Below, one piece after another: positions 21,559 through 33,505 of a DNA stretch of 64,000 nucleotides (position 1 is the stretch's first letter; each line of letters begins with the position of its first letter). The translations under genes were made by a program, and so were the position numbers. Source of the stretch: Brassica napus. Its lineage: Eukaryota; Streptophyta; Magnoliopsida; Brassicales; Brassicaceae. The DNA is taken from the NCBI RefSeq assembly GCF_020379485.1, contig NC_063439.1:15011683-15075682 (forward strand), in the 5' to 3' direction. Below the pieces are notes generated by a model. That model was not told where the DNA came from. It ran no database searches and saw only the letters and a list, made by a program, of their open reading frames with translations.

Positions 21559-23756
21559 CTTCTAAAGGTATCTTTTGAGAGCTATGTCACGGAACCATGG
21601 AATGTGTTTGGATTTATAGCTGCATCCTTCAGTGGGGATTGCCTACATACCCTTAAGTGAGTAATCAAGCCGTTCATAGTTCATGGATTGGAGGCGCGCA
21701 GCCTAGATTGGCATGTAGCCTGATGGGCACGTGGTCTAGTGGCACGTGGCCTAGTGAGCACGTGGTTCTGTAGTTGATATGAGTCATTTGTTCTAGAGAG
21801 CACATGGCCGAAACAGATGGTAAACTTGTGGATATGCTACAATGAACATGGAGCCGTCCTGCTGATGGACATGAGATCGTGGCCAGAGCCAATAGATGAA
21901 GTTGTAGCGTGCTGCAATGAGCATTGAACTTCATCTTTTTGATAGCAATTGCAGGTATTTGCCTGTTGTTAGGCGTGTCGAAGAAGAAGGTCTTCTAGGT
22001 GTGGAATATTGCCTTGGACGCTGTGGAATTGTGAGCTCTGGTGATGGACGTCTTGGACCCTTTCTTTTGGTTTAAGAAACCTATATTTATAAGAGATGCC
22101 GTGCCTCTCTCTTAGAATTTGTAATAATTCATTATATCCTTAGATAATAGAATATTTTTATTTTTCTTAAGGATGATCATATATATTGAAATACTTCCTC
22201 TTTATCAAGGATTCAGGAAGATTCCTTCTTGTCTAAGCTGGTTACATTATCTTAAGGAAGATTCTATTATCCTAAAGCATGAGAAATCACTCCGTCTGGA
22301 AGCTGGAAGCCGGAGGCAGGACCCTGGCCCGGGGATAAGACCTTTGAAGTCGGAGGCAGGAACCTTGAAGCTGGAGTAATCTCTTCAATGATTATTTTCC
22401 CCAACAGTTTGCCTCTTATTTTCTGGTTTCCTGTTTGAAGGCAGGAAATAACATGATTTTCCTCATAAGACCTCATGAGTTGCACCGTAGTATCAAGTTC
22501 CTTGTTCTAAAGAAGAAGTTAAAGCTTGAGCCATCAAACTATCTTGTTGGCAGTGCTTCGATGTACGTGCACATGGTCTGAGAGGATTCATAGCCTGACT
22601 GAAGATATATGGCCTTGAGAATAATCCTTGGTTCAATATAGATACATGGTCTGAATCAAGTAGTATATTCGCCGGTACATCCCGTGGGCGTGATGTCGTG
22701 GCCTGGACCAATGCATATAGACATACAGACATGCTTCAATGGGCATGTGTTTTGTCTGACTGATGATGATCACATGGATCTGGTTGTACTCTCGATTCCG
22801 ATGGCCTGCACATGGGAATCCTTATCTCGAAGTAGGAGAGTTTCCTAGCAGTAAAGTTACATGGTCTAAAGGCTTGTGGTGCCTTCTTTCCTGGTGAGGG
22901 TCACTTGATCGCATGTGGAGCCTTACACTATCGCGCAAGATCGAACCAGTCTTATAAGACTTTCTTCTTCTCTTTTCTAAGATGCTTGTGCTGCTCCTAT
23001 AGCTACTCTCGGCTTTAGTTCATGCCATGACTTCAATTTGAATTTCTTGAGAATTTTATGGCTCCATTGATCATGTGGAGTATATGGGTCAAGACCCAGG
23101 ATTTATGAGAAGGAGAATCTTGGCGAGGCTAAGGATCAGCAGGGCGAGGAGGTTTATTAATACCCAGAGGCCAAAACTGGGGATCCTCATCCTTGATTCT
23201 GCTGGTCTTGCATGCACCTCTTTTAAATCTTGTCGTTAAGATTGTGACATTTGTTGAGCTTGTAAAAGATGTAGTGGTCTTTCATTGAAGTCTTCATGCC
23301 GGTCCCGGTTTTTGCGTTTAGCCTACTCCCTGCTCCATGAGGTTTTGATGATGTAGCTTTTAGCCTCGTCTCAGGATTGTACCCTGACTTCTGGCAAGGG
23401 GACGTTCGGCATGTTTGTCCTGGTACCGGGAGATAACCTATCTGATTTTTGGTACCGGAGTTGATCTCTTGGACATATTATCTGCAGCGATCAGTAGTAT
23501 CCATGCCGGATAAAGAAGGTGGAACGTTAGTTGAACCTGAAATTGATTCTTGGAGACTCTCAACTGTGTATCACATTGCAATCTGCCGCCGGAGGTAGGC
23601 CACTATCAATGCTTGGCTGACCTTGTATCATGCATTCATGGAAGCCGAAGGATCCTGGGCATGCTCTCCTAATATATGAAGGTTTGGAGATACATCCTCC
23701 TAAAACCCATAGGTTTAGGGATGTGATTCTTAATAACTTGGAGGTTGCATAGAATT

Positions 23757-24060
23757 TCGTCCAGGAACCCGGAGGTTGGATAGACTTTGACCCGAAGGTT
23801 GTAAGGACTTTCGTACAGGAACCCGAAGGTTTTAAGGAGTTTTGTCCAAGAACCTGTAGGTTTTAAGGACTTTTGTCCAGGAACCCTGAGGTTGGAAGGA
23901 CTTTCGTCAACGAACCCGGATGTTGGAAGGATTTTTGTCCCGGAACCCAGAGGGTTTAAGGATATTCATCCAGGAAACCGTAGGTTTCAAGGACTTTAGT
24001 CGAGGAACCCATAGGTTTTAAGGACTTTCTTCCAAGAACTCATAGGTCTTAGGATGTTTA
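23757..24060. repeat. 31-bp tandem array (ttttgtccaggaacccgtaggttttaaggac type)
   Basis: About ten degenerate consecutive units of roughly 31 bp, each containing 'tccaggaacccg', 'aggtt' and 'aaggactt'. Units differ at several positions, so the array is old. It has no coding meaning that I can see. Confidence 0.7.
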
Positions 24061-24411
24061 TCGAGCTCTACTCCCGTGAATAAGCTACTCTTATTTTTAT
24101 GCAACATTGCTCTCTGCCCCCAGAGGTAAGCCACTATCAATGTCGGTTTAGATGTTGCGCTCGGCCACTCTGAAGTAGGCCTCGTATGCAAATAAGTATC
24201 ATATTCCACCCCCTGGGGTAGGTTATTGACGATATTAATGAAATAAGTTCGTAGACTTGAATGCATGGACATATCACATTCCACCACCTTTAGGTAGGTT
24301 ACTTATGGATGTCCCATGATGAGTCCGTAGACTTTTGCTTCAGACCCGGAGGCCTCTTTTCGGATTCGGAGGCCTCTTTTTGGACCTAGAGGTCACTCTT
24401 GAACCCTAAGG

Positions 24412-24571
24412 TCGTTTTGAACCCGAAGGTTGCTCTGGACCCAAAGGTCGTTTTGAACCCGTAGGTTGCTCTGGACTCGGAGGTCATTTTGAACCCGTAG
24501 GTTGCTCTGGACCCGGAGGTCGTTTTGAACCCATAGGTAGCTAAGGACCCAAAGGTCGTTTTGAACCCGTA
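24412..24571. repeat. 36-bp tandem array (tcgttttgaacccgtagg type)
   Basis: Four and a half units of 36 bp, each with 'tcgttttgaacccgtaggttg' followed by 'ctctggacccggagg'. Because the period is a multiple of three, the minus strand shows an artificial 12-residue repeat (VQSNLRVQNDLR). The array stops exactly where the CRM-type 5' LTR begins (24573). It shares the 'gaacccg(t/a)aggtt' core with the 31-bp array. Confidence 0.75.
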
Positions 24572-24572
24572 G

Positions 24573-25606
24573 TGATGTGCCCCAGTCCATGGACCAGACC
24601 GATCAGAACGTTTCAGACGTCCCTACTGAGGTTCATCCTACCGATCAGATCAGACAGATCGAGCGGGCCGTCTATCGGCTCGACCCGCGAACGTCCGGAT
24701 TGGAGCTTCGTCCAGATCCTCGACCAGATGCTCGAACTGACCAAACTGAAGCCTGTCTCTCCCGGCCAACTCGACAAGCCAAGACTGATAGCCAAGCCAG
24801 ACTTGACTTGGATCATGCCAGACTTGAGAAAGATCATGCCAGACTTGAGAAAGATCATACCAGACTTGACTTGGATCATGAGGTTTCACAAAATGATCGA
24901 GACTTCTCTCTTTTGGCTCGATTGGCTCATATTGCACGTACCGGCGACCGTACTGATGGACTGATCGACCCTTTTGATCAGTTCATGCAATTTGATCAGC
25001 CAAATCTCACTAAGGCAAGGATCCTTCACCTTTCTGAAGACATAGGACGCACTTGGTCCAGTCTGGTTCATGATCTGGACATGGTGGTTCATACGGACAG
25101 TCCCACATTCGTCGTTCTCCTTACCGCGGTTCATGCTTCAGGATACAACGAATCTGGATAGAAGCCAAACAGTCACCTTGTCTAGTCTTATCTCTTTATT
25201 TTCGTATTAAAGACTAGATCTAGATCTAGATCTACTTTTTTATTTAATTCCTAGATCTACAAAATTCTATAAGTATGAAACTCTTTTCATTTTAATAATC
25301 AGAAATCGATTTTGTCTAAAGTTTGAGTTAAACTCATTGTTCTTCGTTTAAGAACTTGTCTTGTTTCTTGGTGAGTCATATCCAAGTAAACACATCCTCA
25401 AATCGTTGGTCTTGTGAGTCATATCAAGCAACGACGAGAGATCCTTCACTTGGTGGTCTTGTGAGTCATATCAAGCACCATTTGGAGTCGGGAATATCGA
25501 AGGCCAATCCGCATCCTTCGTGAGAACCTTCATTCCATCTAGTTCTCCATCTGGAGTTCATATCCAAATCTTATCCATTTGAGTGAGCCGATCTTAGGGT
25601 CCTTCA
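24573..25606 (+). repeat. 5' LTR of the CRM-type element
   Basis: Starts TGATGTGCCCCAG and ends CCTTCA, two bases before the primer binding site. Its first 434 bp are repeated at 30750-31180. An open frame of 194 codons (24577-25161) crosses its left half; it corresponds to the C-terminal extension of the polyprotein that is normally read from the 3' LTR. Confidence 0.85.
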
Positions 25607-25608
25607 AG

Positions 25609-25622
25609 TGGTATCAGAGCCA
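25609..25622 (+). promoter_or_regulatory. Primer binding site, initiator tRNA-Met type
   Basis: TGGTATCAGAGCCA is the standard complement of the plant initiator tRNA-Met 3' end and lies two bases after the LTR. Confidence 0.85.
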
Positions 25623-26091
25623 CTCGTTTGGTATCTTCTAAATCTTTCATCTTTCTCATTTTTCATTTCTTCATAAACATTCTTCATCTATCTATCTTGA
25701 ATACAGGCCCCTCATTACCATCTTCAATGTATCAAAAAAAAAAGAAAAGATCTATCAAAAAAAAAAAAAAATCGAAAAGTTTTTTTTTTCATTTGGGGAT
25801 TGGTGGTGGAAGAGAAAGCCTGCTGGCTGAGGAGAAATCCAGCCTTTGAGGTGGTTAAAACGGATTCCCAAAACCAAAAGTCTCTTATCTTTCTCTCTTT
25901 CAAAATTCCCTTGTGTTTGCTTGGATTTTGTCCATTGAGTTTCTTTGATTTGTTCTTCTTAGAACTTTGAGTGAAAACTTGTTGTGTGACCATCCAAATT
26001 CTGAGAGAAACACGTGTGTGGGTGAGGATCAAACACTTGAGAGAGTGAGGATTTTTATCTAATGTTTTGCGTTTAAGAAATTTCAGGGACC

Positions 26092-28069
26092 ATGAGTAGT
26101 GATGATGAACGGAACCGTCCCGGAAACTCAGTTGCTGGATTGTCTAATCTTCAAATGCGTGCCTTGAATGATTCTATGTCTAACATGTTGAACACATGTT
26201 TAGATCAGATCCACCAGAGGCTTGATGAGATCCAGGCCAGCCAAGCTTCTTCTAGAGCCGGAGCAAGAAGAGACCGTCCGCGTAGGAACACTCGGTCCGA
26301 CAATGAGATCCGAGAGGAGGATGACCAAGAGGACGAGGCCAGATCAGTATACCGTCCAAGAAGAGGTCCTAGAACCCGAGATCCAGGTGATGTCAATCTT
26401 TTTGCAAGAAATGAACGTACGGATGATAGTTAAGTGGTTTGAAACTAAAAATCCCACCTTTTGAGGGTAAAAATGATCTTGATATTTTTCTTTAATGGGA
26501 AAGAAAAATTGAACATATCTTTGATTGTCAAAACTTTTCTGAACTTAAGAAAGTTAGACTAGTTGTTACTGAATTCTCTGGCTATGCTATGCTATTAATT
26601 GGTATGATCAAGTTGTGACCCACAGGAGGAGAACAGGTGAGAGACCGATTGAGACATGGGATGAGTTTTCCATGCTGATGAGGAGATGATTTGTTCCTGC
26701 TCATTATCACCGAGACCTCCACCAGAAACTCAGACGTTTGCTTCAAGGCACTAAGTCTGTGGAATACTACCACCAGGAGATGGAAACTTTGATGATCAAG
26801 GCTGATGTAGATGAGCCCATGGACGCCACTATGGCTGGGTTCCTCCCTGGCCTCAACCGCGACATCCAAGACCGTATAGAGCTTCAAGAGTATGGTAGTG
26901 TGGAACAGATGCTACACAAGGCCATCTTAATCGAGCAACAAGTTAAGAGGAAGAGTTTCTCAAAGCCGGCCATTAGCTCTAAACCGGCCTACTCTCCTAA
27001 ACCGGCATTTTCTCCTAAGCCAAGCTACCAAGAAAAAGGTAAGTCTTCTTCCACAACACATAATGCTTTTAAAACTGATGTCTCTGCTCGTGATGACAAA
27101 GGAAAGGCAGTTGATATTTCTGGCCGAGCAAGAGACATTAGGTGTTTCAAATGTCTAGGTCTAGGACACTTTGCCAAAAACTGTCCCAACCAACGAGTGA
27201 TGATTCTTATGGAGAATGGAGAAGTTGAATCTGATGATGAATTGGAGAACAAGGAAGATTTTGATCTGATCTTTGATGAAGAGGACGAGTCCTCTGGATA
27301 TCCGCATCATGGGCCACTACTCGTTGCTAGGAAAGGCATGGTCGAGTCTATCTTCGATGAGACGGACGGCCGCTTTGTCGATGGTTCCGACCCAGCCTTT
27401 GATGATGAGTCTGACCCGATCTATGATGAGGAGCCTTGCTTCGACTATCCAGGGCATGGTCCTCTACTTGTCACAAGAAGAACTCTGAGTGTCCAACCCA
27501 AAAACAATGAAAAGGAACAAAGGGAGAATCTCTTTCAATCTCGACGTTTAGTTTCTGAAAAGGTTTGCTCTTTGATTATTGATGGTGGGAGTTGTACTAA
27601 TGTTGCTAGTGACACTCTTGTCAGGAAACTAGGACTTGCTACTCGGCCTCTCTCTCGTCTTTTCAGGTTGGAATGGCTAAACGAGGCTGGAGAACAGTAT
27701 GTGAAAGAGGAAGTCACTGTCCCTATTACCATTGGCCGATATGAGGACAAGGTCGTTTACAACGTTCTTCCTATGGACGCAAGCCACATTCTCTTGGGCC
27801 GGCCATGGCAATTTGATAAGAGAGCCGTGCATGATGTCTTCACAAACCGACACTCCTTTGATCATAAAGGGAAGAAGATCACGCTTGTTCCTTTGACACC
27901 TTTGGAGGTTCATCAAGATCAGATCCAGCTCAAGAGGAACCGTGACAAGGAACCCAAGCCAGATGAACCTGAATCATCCCAACGGAAATCCAATTTTTAT
28001 ATCAAACAAAGTCAGGTCAAGATATCTCTTTACTCTCAAAAGCCATTCCTTTTACTTGTGTACAAATAA
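26092..28069 (+). pseudogene. gag and protease of the CRM-type element
   Basis: The gag N-terminus (26092-26433) is open, with a predicted helix (MSNMLNTCLDQIHQRLDEIQ) and an Arg/Glu-rich tract, then stops. Between 26434 and 26737 the capsid region (KIEHIFDCQNFSELKKV) is recognisable but split over frames with stops. From 26738 the frame is open again for 443 codons: the capsid end, Lys/Pro-rich repeats, a CCHC zinc knuckle (CFKCLGLGHFAKNC), an acidic segment, and a retropepsin core with IIDGGSCTN, the D-G-G-S form usual for this clade. It ends at a TAA (28067-28069) in the frame that continues to the polymerase. In the live element gag packages RNA and the protease cleaves the polyprotein. 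Confidence 0.8.
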
Positions 28070-28075
28070 TCGTTT

Positions 28076-30972
28076 ATGGTTTCTTCTTCTGACCTTGCAC
28101 CGAAGATTCCGAGTGAACTTTTAGTAGTTTTGCAGAAGTATTCTGATGTTTTTCCAGATGAGAATCCTAAGGGATTACCTCCAGTACGAGGCATTAAGCA
28201 TCAGATCGACCTTGTTCCAGGCGCGTCTCTACCAAACCGGCCAGCTTACCGTACCAATCCGGTGGAGACCAAGGAACTTCAGAAACAAATTGATGACCTA
28301 CTTGAGAAAGGCTACATCCGGGAAAGCCTCAAAGTCCTTGTGCCGTTCCTGTCCTTCTCGTGCCCAAAAAGGATGGTTCTTGGTGCATGTGTGTGGACTG
28401 TCATGCCATCAACAACATCACGGTAAAGTATAGGCATCACATTCCTAGGTTAGACGGCATGCTTGATGAGTTGCATGGATCATGTGTCTTTTCTAAAACT
28501 GATTTGAAAAGTGGTTATCACCAGATTAGGATGAAAGAAGGTGATGAGTGGAAAACCGCATTTAAAACCAAGTTAGGATTGTATGAATGGCTTGTTATGC
28601 CATTTGGTCTTACTAATGCACCTAGCAATTTCATGCGTTTGATGAATCATGTCTTGTGGTCATTCATTGGTCATTTTGTGGTTGTATACTTTGATGACAT
28701 TCTTGTCTATAGCAAAAACCTTGAAGATCATAAGATGCATCTAAAATCTGTTCTTGAAGTTCTTAGGAAAGAAAAACTCTTTGCCAATCTTGGTAAATGC
28801 TCTTTTGGAACAGATTACGTGTTGTTCTTAGGTTTTGTTGTAGGTGCTGATGGACTTAGAGTGGACGAGAAAAAAATCAAAGCCATCCGAGACTGGCCGA
28901 GTCCTTCGACCGTGGGCGAGGTAAGAAGCTTTCATGATCTGGCCGGTTTCTATAGACGGTTTGTTCCGGACTTCAGTTCCATTGCTGCTCCAGTGACTGA
29001 TGTGATCAAGAAGAACGTCGGTTTCAAATGGGAACAAGCCCAAGAAAAAGTTTTTCAGATGTTAAAAGTGAAGTTGACTCATGCTCCTTTACTTGTACTT
29101 CCTGATTTTTCTAAAATTTTTGAGACTGAATGTGATGCTTCCGAAGTTGGGATTGGTGCTGTCTTGATGCAGGATAGGAAACCCATTGCTTACTTCAGTG
29201 AGAAGCTTGGAGGCGCCACACTCAACTACCCCACCTATGACCAGGAGCTATATGCTTTGGTGAGAGCTCTCCAAACGTGGCAACACTATCTTTGGCCTAC
29301 GGAGTTTGTTATCCACACGGACCACCAGTCCTTGAGACATCTTAATGGTCAACAGAAGCTGAACAAGAGACACGCACGTTGGATTGAGTTTATTGAGACA
29401 TTTCCTTATGTTATCAAGTACAAGCAAGGTAAGAAAAATGTTGTGGCTGATGCTTTGTCCCGAAGGTATATTCTTCTTTCAGCCCTTGAAACTAAACTAC
29501 TTGGTTTTGAATTTATCAAAGACTTGTATGTGACTGATCCGGATTTCAAAGAAATATTTCAGAAATGTTCCAAAGTGGCTTGTGGAAAATACTATCAAAA
29601 TTCTGGATTTTTGTTCTTTGATAACCGCTTGTGTGTGCCCCAACGTTCTTTGAGGTAATTGTTTCTCAGGAAATCTCATGGAGGAAGTCTTATGGGACAC
29701 TTTGGAGTCAAGAAGACATACAAGACGGTTTATGATCACTTCTACTGACCAAGCTTGATGAAGGACGTTGAGAGGATTTGTGGCCGATGTGTGATCTGCA
29801 AGAAATCCAAAACCAAGACATCTAATCACGGTTTGTATTCGGCTCTACCCATTCCTTCTGATCCTTGGGTAGATATTTCTATGGATTTTGTTCTTGGTTT
29901 GCCTAGGACTAAAACTGGCCGAGACTCCATCTTTGTGGTTGTGGATAGGTTTTCGAAAATGGCTCATTTCATTCCATGTCATAAAATTGATGATGCTGTT
30001 CAAGTTGCTGAATTGTTCTTTAGGGAAATTGTTAGATTGCATGGAATGCCTAAGACCATTGTCTCTGATCGTGATGCTAAGTTCCTTAGCTATTTTTGGA
30101 AAACTTTGTGGTCTAAATTAGGAACCAGATTGATGTTCTCTACGACTTGTCACCCACAAACTGATGGCCAAACTGAAGTAGTGAATAGAACTTTGTCTGC
30201 ATTGCTTAGATCATTGGTGAAGAAAAACCTTAAGCTTTGGGAAGAATGTTTGCCTCATGTTGAGTTTGCTTATAACCATGCTATGCATTCTGCTACTAAG
30301 TTCTCTCCTCTTGAAGTCATTTATGGCTTTAATCCTTTATCTCCACTTGATCTTTTGCCTTTGCCTTTGAGTGAAAGAGTTAGCACAGATGGCAAAAGGA
30401 AAGCAGACACTATCAAGAAGTTACATGAGCAGGTTCATGCAAACATTGCAGCCAAAACCAAAGGGTACAAAACATATGCCAACAGGAAGAGAAAAGAGGT
30501 GATCTTTGAGAAGGGTGATCTTGTTTGGGTTTACTTGAGGAAGGAACGGTTTCCAGAAGAAAGAAAGTCTAAACTTATGCCTCGGGTCGATGGTCCATTT
30601 CAGATCCTTAGAAAGATCAATGACAATGCCTATCAGCTTGATTTGCAAGGTAAGTATGATATTTCTTCAAGCTTTAATGTGTCTGATCTTTCTCCTTTTC
30701 TTGTAGATGATCCATATTTGTGGACAAAGCCTTTTAAAGAAGGAGGGAATGATGTGCCCCAGTCCATGGACCCGACCGATCAGAATGTTCCAGACATCCC
30801 AGCTGAGGTTCATCCTACCGATCAGATCAGACAGATCGACCGGGCCGTCTATCGGCTCGACCCGCGAACGTCCGGATTGGAGCTTCGTCCAGATCCTCGA
30901 CTAGATGCTCGAACTGACCGAACTAAAGCCTGTCTCTCCCGGCTAACTCGACAAGCCAAGACTGATAGCTAA
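28076..30972 (+). pseudogene. Reverse transcriptase, RNase H and integrase of the CRM-type element
   Basis: The region opens in the protease frame (to about 28330) and shifts by one base to the frame used from 28360. RT shows [13 protein letters not shown] and the catalytic YFDD box. RNase H shows [13 protein letters not shown] and IHTDHQSL. In-frame stops fall at 29656-29658 and about 29747-29749, between RNase H and the integrase zinc finger (HGGSLMGHFG ... CGRCVIC). The integrase core has [14 protein letters not shown] and [11 protein letters not shown], consistent with D-D-E. The frame runs on through FNVSDLSPF, over the polypurine tract and 74 codons into the LTR, stopping at 30972. The breaks make this copy inactive. 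Confidence 0.85.
30736..30749 (+). promoter_or_regulatory. Polypurine tract of the CRM-type element
   Basis: AAAGAAGGAGGGAA sits directly before the 3' LTR start TGATGTG. It would prime plus-strand DNA synthesis. Confidence 0.8.
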
Positions 30973-31180
30973 GCCAGAATTGACTTGCATGACAGGCTTG
31001 AGAATTATCATGCCAGACTTGAGAAAGATCATGCCAGACTTGACTTGGATCATGAGGTTTCACAAAATGATCGAGAATTCTCTCTTTTGGCTCGATTGGC
31101 TCATACTGGACGTACCGGCGACCGTACTGATGGACTGATCGACTCTGTTGATTAGTTCATGCACTTTGATCAGCCAAATC
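30750..31180 (+). repeat. 3' LTR of the CRM-type element, truncated
   Basis: Matches 24573-25006 with about 6% differences and a 3-bp net deletion, then ends abruptly after 'cagccaaatc'. The remaining ~600 bp of LTR are absent from the window. The next bases, TGTAAGGCCCC, start a different sequence. Confidence 0.85.
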
Positions 31181-31889
31181 TGTAAGGCCCCGACCCGGCT
31201 GCCTAAGCCGAGGTCGATACCTCACGTCGCTTGGTCCATACACTGACCGAACCTCTCAAAATTTTACCCTTTATCTGTATCATCGCCCATAGGCGAGGGC
31301 TAACTTAGACCTTAGCTTAAGACTAACTTAGTCATTCCCTAGCTTAGATCATTTTAACTCATACGCAGAGGATATTCTCTACTTAACAATTGGTCTACAG
31401 CCAATATAATACTTGCCTGGTCGAATCACCTCAGCTAATGGTTAGTATACTCAACTACCAGCTAGCTCCAAGGTCGATCATGATCCCAAATCAAATCATA
31501 CAAATCCGAGGTTCCATTACCCTAACCATTCTATCTAGATCTATGCAACATTGCTAGATCATACCTTTGCCACATCCACGAAGCTTGTTAGCTCATTGTC
31601 CCAGTTGACTTAGCTGTTTAGTTAGCTCATCCAGCTAGCTGAGCTGAACCACTTCACTTGAGGTTCCATCTACCCTCTTCCAGCTGATAGAGCTGCGAGG
31701 TATCTTCGCCCAGCTCCCCGTCTACTCGTACAGCTCTCTTATACCTGCATAGACTTTTCCTTTTGGTACTTAGTCATTCAGCCAACCATCCCCACATACC
31801 AAGTACCTTTGGGAAGTCTCCAGCTACATTTCTGGCCACTTCCAAAAGTGCTCCAAAAATTAATTAAAATTCATGAAAACTCATGATAA
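31181..31889. repeat. Unassigned repeat-like segment between the CRM LTR and plastid DNA
   Basis: About 700 bp with no ORF. It begins TGTAAGGCCCCGACCCGG immediately at the point where the CRM LTR is interrupted, as an LTR of another element would. It is rich in 'agct' motifs (ccagctagct, gctgagctg, ttagctcatc). No CA-ending right edge or target duplication is seen; it is followed directly by plastid ycf2 sequence. It could be a truncated solo LTR. Confidence 0.35.
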
Positions 31890-32890
31890 AAGAGTTGAAA
31901 AAGCACTATCTCGTTGAAAGGTTCTATCCATCTGCCCTTTGTCAACGCATTTTTTTAGGCAAAGACTCCGTTTTTTCCTCTGTAAATATTTCTCAGAACA
32001 TGGAGTGTGAATCAAACCCACGTTTGAATTGAAAATAAGATACTGATGCAAGCTCTTCTCTTCTGAATCGGATAGATTCATATCTGAAAGAGTTTGACAA
32101 TACGTTCTTTCCAAATTTACTCTTTGTCCCTCTATTAGAGGTGTTCCAGAAATGTCTGCAATCGAGTAAATAGCTCTACGAACTAATGGATCGGATCAAA
32201 TTGGAAAATGGAAAGATTTTTACAAGTTATACCTTTCGTCACCACTTTGTGGAAAATCGTTAGATATGAATATGTTAGATACTTGTGACTCGATTGACGA
32301 AGGTGAAATAGTATCTCTCTCCAAAAAAGCATGTTTTTGTTACAATAGAAGCAGAAGTGATGTGGATTATTCAAGAATCGAAGTCGATTTGCTTTAGAAA
32401 AAGAAGATATCAATGAACTTCTCTGAAATGGTTTTACGGGATTCAGCCAATTGTCTTGATCGTGGGATACGATTGAGAAATAGGAATCTGTGTTATCAAA
32501 AGATTTCCTGCGATTCTTTCTTGTATGGAATGAGCCAATCATCCACTTTGGTATCTTATTGAACAAAAATGGTGATATTGTTCCTCCATTGATCAAGAAT
32601 TTCGATTTTTGAGAAGTATTATGATCATCCAATAAAAAGGGTTTCAATTTTTTTAAAATGAACGATTTGAAGACCTATTGATTCTAACAACTGATTGCAG
32701 GGTTGATCGTTCGGACCTTTCAATTCATAGATGTGGATCTCAGTCTTATGAATGGGGATATTCTTGAAACTCACAAAGAAAAAAGGAAGTGAGTTAGACA
32801 AAAAGAGAAGTAACTTGGACAAAAAGAAATGAAGTGACTTAGACAAATCTTTTTTATCAATAGCATTAAATGGGAGTTGTCTTTATAAGA
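31890..32890 (-). pseudogene. ycf2: ycf2 internal fragment (plastid-derived)
   Basis: On the minus strand three adjacent pieces match Ycf2: [20 protein letters not shown] (32846 down), [19 protein letters not shown] (32647 down) and [16 protein letters not shown] (ending near 31890). They are joined by frameshifts near 32640 and 32310. Only about 330 of more than 2000 codons are present. Ycf2 is a plastid protein-import motor subunit encoded in the inverted repeat. The left cut coincides with the junction to non-plastid DNA; the right edge near 32890 meets the rps18 downstream spacer, which is not its neighbour in plastomes. Confidence 0.85.
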
Positions 32891-33175
32891 TTTCAAATGA
32901 GATAAAAAAATGAGGGGATTGGAAGAAATCCACTAAAATATTTGAAATAGAGTTCTTAAGTAGAATAAGCTCGGGGAGGGTAGAGTAGAAATTAGGATTA
33001 TAAAAAAAAAGTCGTCAAAACAAAACGAGGGTATATAGTCGCTAAAAAAAGACTTTTTCTTTTTCTTTTCGACGATTCTTTTTTTTTTATGACTGAAACA
33101 GACGTAAAAATCAAATTTTGATTCTTGATTGGATTTGTTGAACAAAATATTAACCTCTTTTTTAATTCCTTCAGA

Positions 33176-33505
33176 TTAGTTATTCAATTGAAGAATAAGT
33201 CTATTTTTTCTGGTTCTAAGGCTAGTAGTTCTAGTGGTCGACTCACTTCTTTCAAATTGTTTCTGATTATTAAGAAAAGGTAACAAAGATAAAGTACGAG
33301 CTTGTTTTATAGCAATAGTAATTAATTGTTGTTGTTTTAAAGTTACTCTATTCACCCGTCTAGATAATATTTTTCCGTGTTCACTAATAAATCGACTAAT
33401 GAAACTCATGTTTCTATAATCAATTCGATTCCCCGATTGGATCGGGGGCAAATGCCGACGAAAAGATCGCTTGGATTTAGTAAAAGGTCGCTTAGATTTA
33501 TTCAT
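33176..33505 (-). pseudogene. rps18: rps18, plastid ribosomal protein S18, stop lost by frameshift
   Basis: The 109-codon frame starts [17 protein letters not shown] and follows S18 closely to TTSLRTRK, then continues with eight extra codons (NRLILQLNN). Plastid S18 in this family is about 101 residues and ends shortly after RTRK. The DNA there is a run of A followed by 'tag'; losing one A from the run would shift the natural stop out of frame. Most of the protein would still be intact. Neighbours rpl33 and (missing) rpl20 are as in plastomes. Confidence 0.85.

Larger units (their letters stand above)
21559..24572. repeat. Unclassified LTR-retrotransposon-derived DNA
   Basis: No coding region is visible over 3 kb. 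The stretch has a TATA-like tract (about 22079-22090) and, at 22399-22406, 'ccccaaca' followed by 'gtttgcctcttattttctgg'. That resembles the left-LTR end and adjoining pyrimidine tract of the Tat-like element at 12882-12910. The first 850 bp could therefore be an LTR of another minus-oriented element and the rest its internal spacer. The right end consists of the two tandem arrays listed separately. Classification is a guess. Confidence 0.35.
24573..31180 (+). mobile_element. CRM-clade chromovirus (Ty3/gypsy), degenerate, 3' LTR truncated
   Basis: The order is 5' LTR (24573-25606), tRNA-Met primer site, gag, protease, reverse transcriptase, RNase H, integrase, polypurine tract, then a 3' LTR that stops at 31180. 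The protein sequence ([37 protein letters not shown]-type C-terminus) is that of the CRM group of plant chromoviruses. The coding frame continues past the polypurine tract into the LTR, a known CRM trait. By eye the two LTRs differ at roughly 6% over 430 bp, so the insertion is old. Frameshifts and stops make it non-autonomous. The truncated right end prevents finding a target duplication. Confidence 0.85.

Noticed and set aside
24393..24590. Minus-strand repetitive protein (VQNDLRVQSNLR)
   Set aside because: An artefact of a 36-bp tandem repeat whose period is a multiple of three.
24577..25161. Separate 194-codon gene
   Set aside because: It lies in the CRM 5' LTR and corresponds to the polyprotein C-terminal extension read from the 3' LTR.
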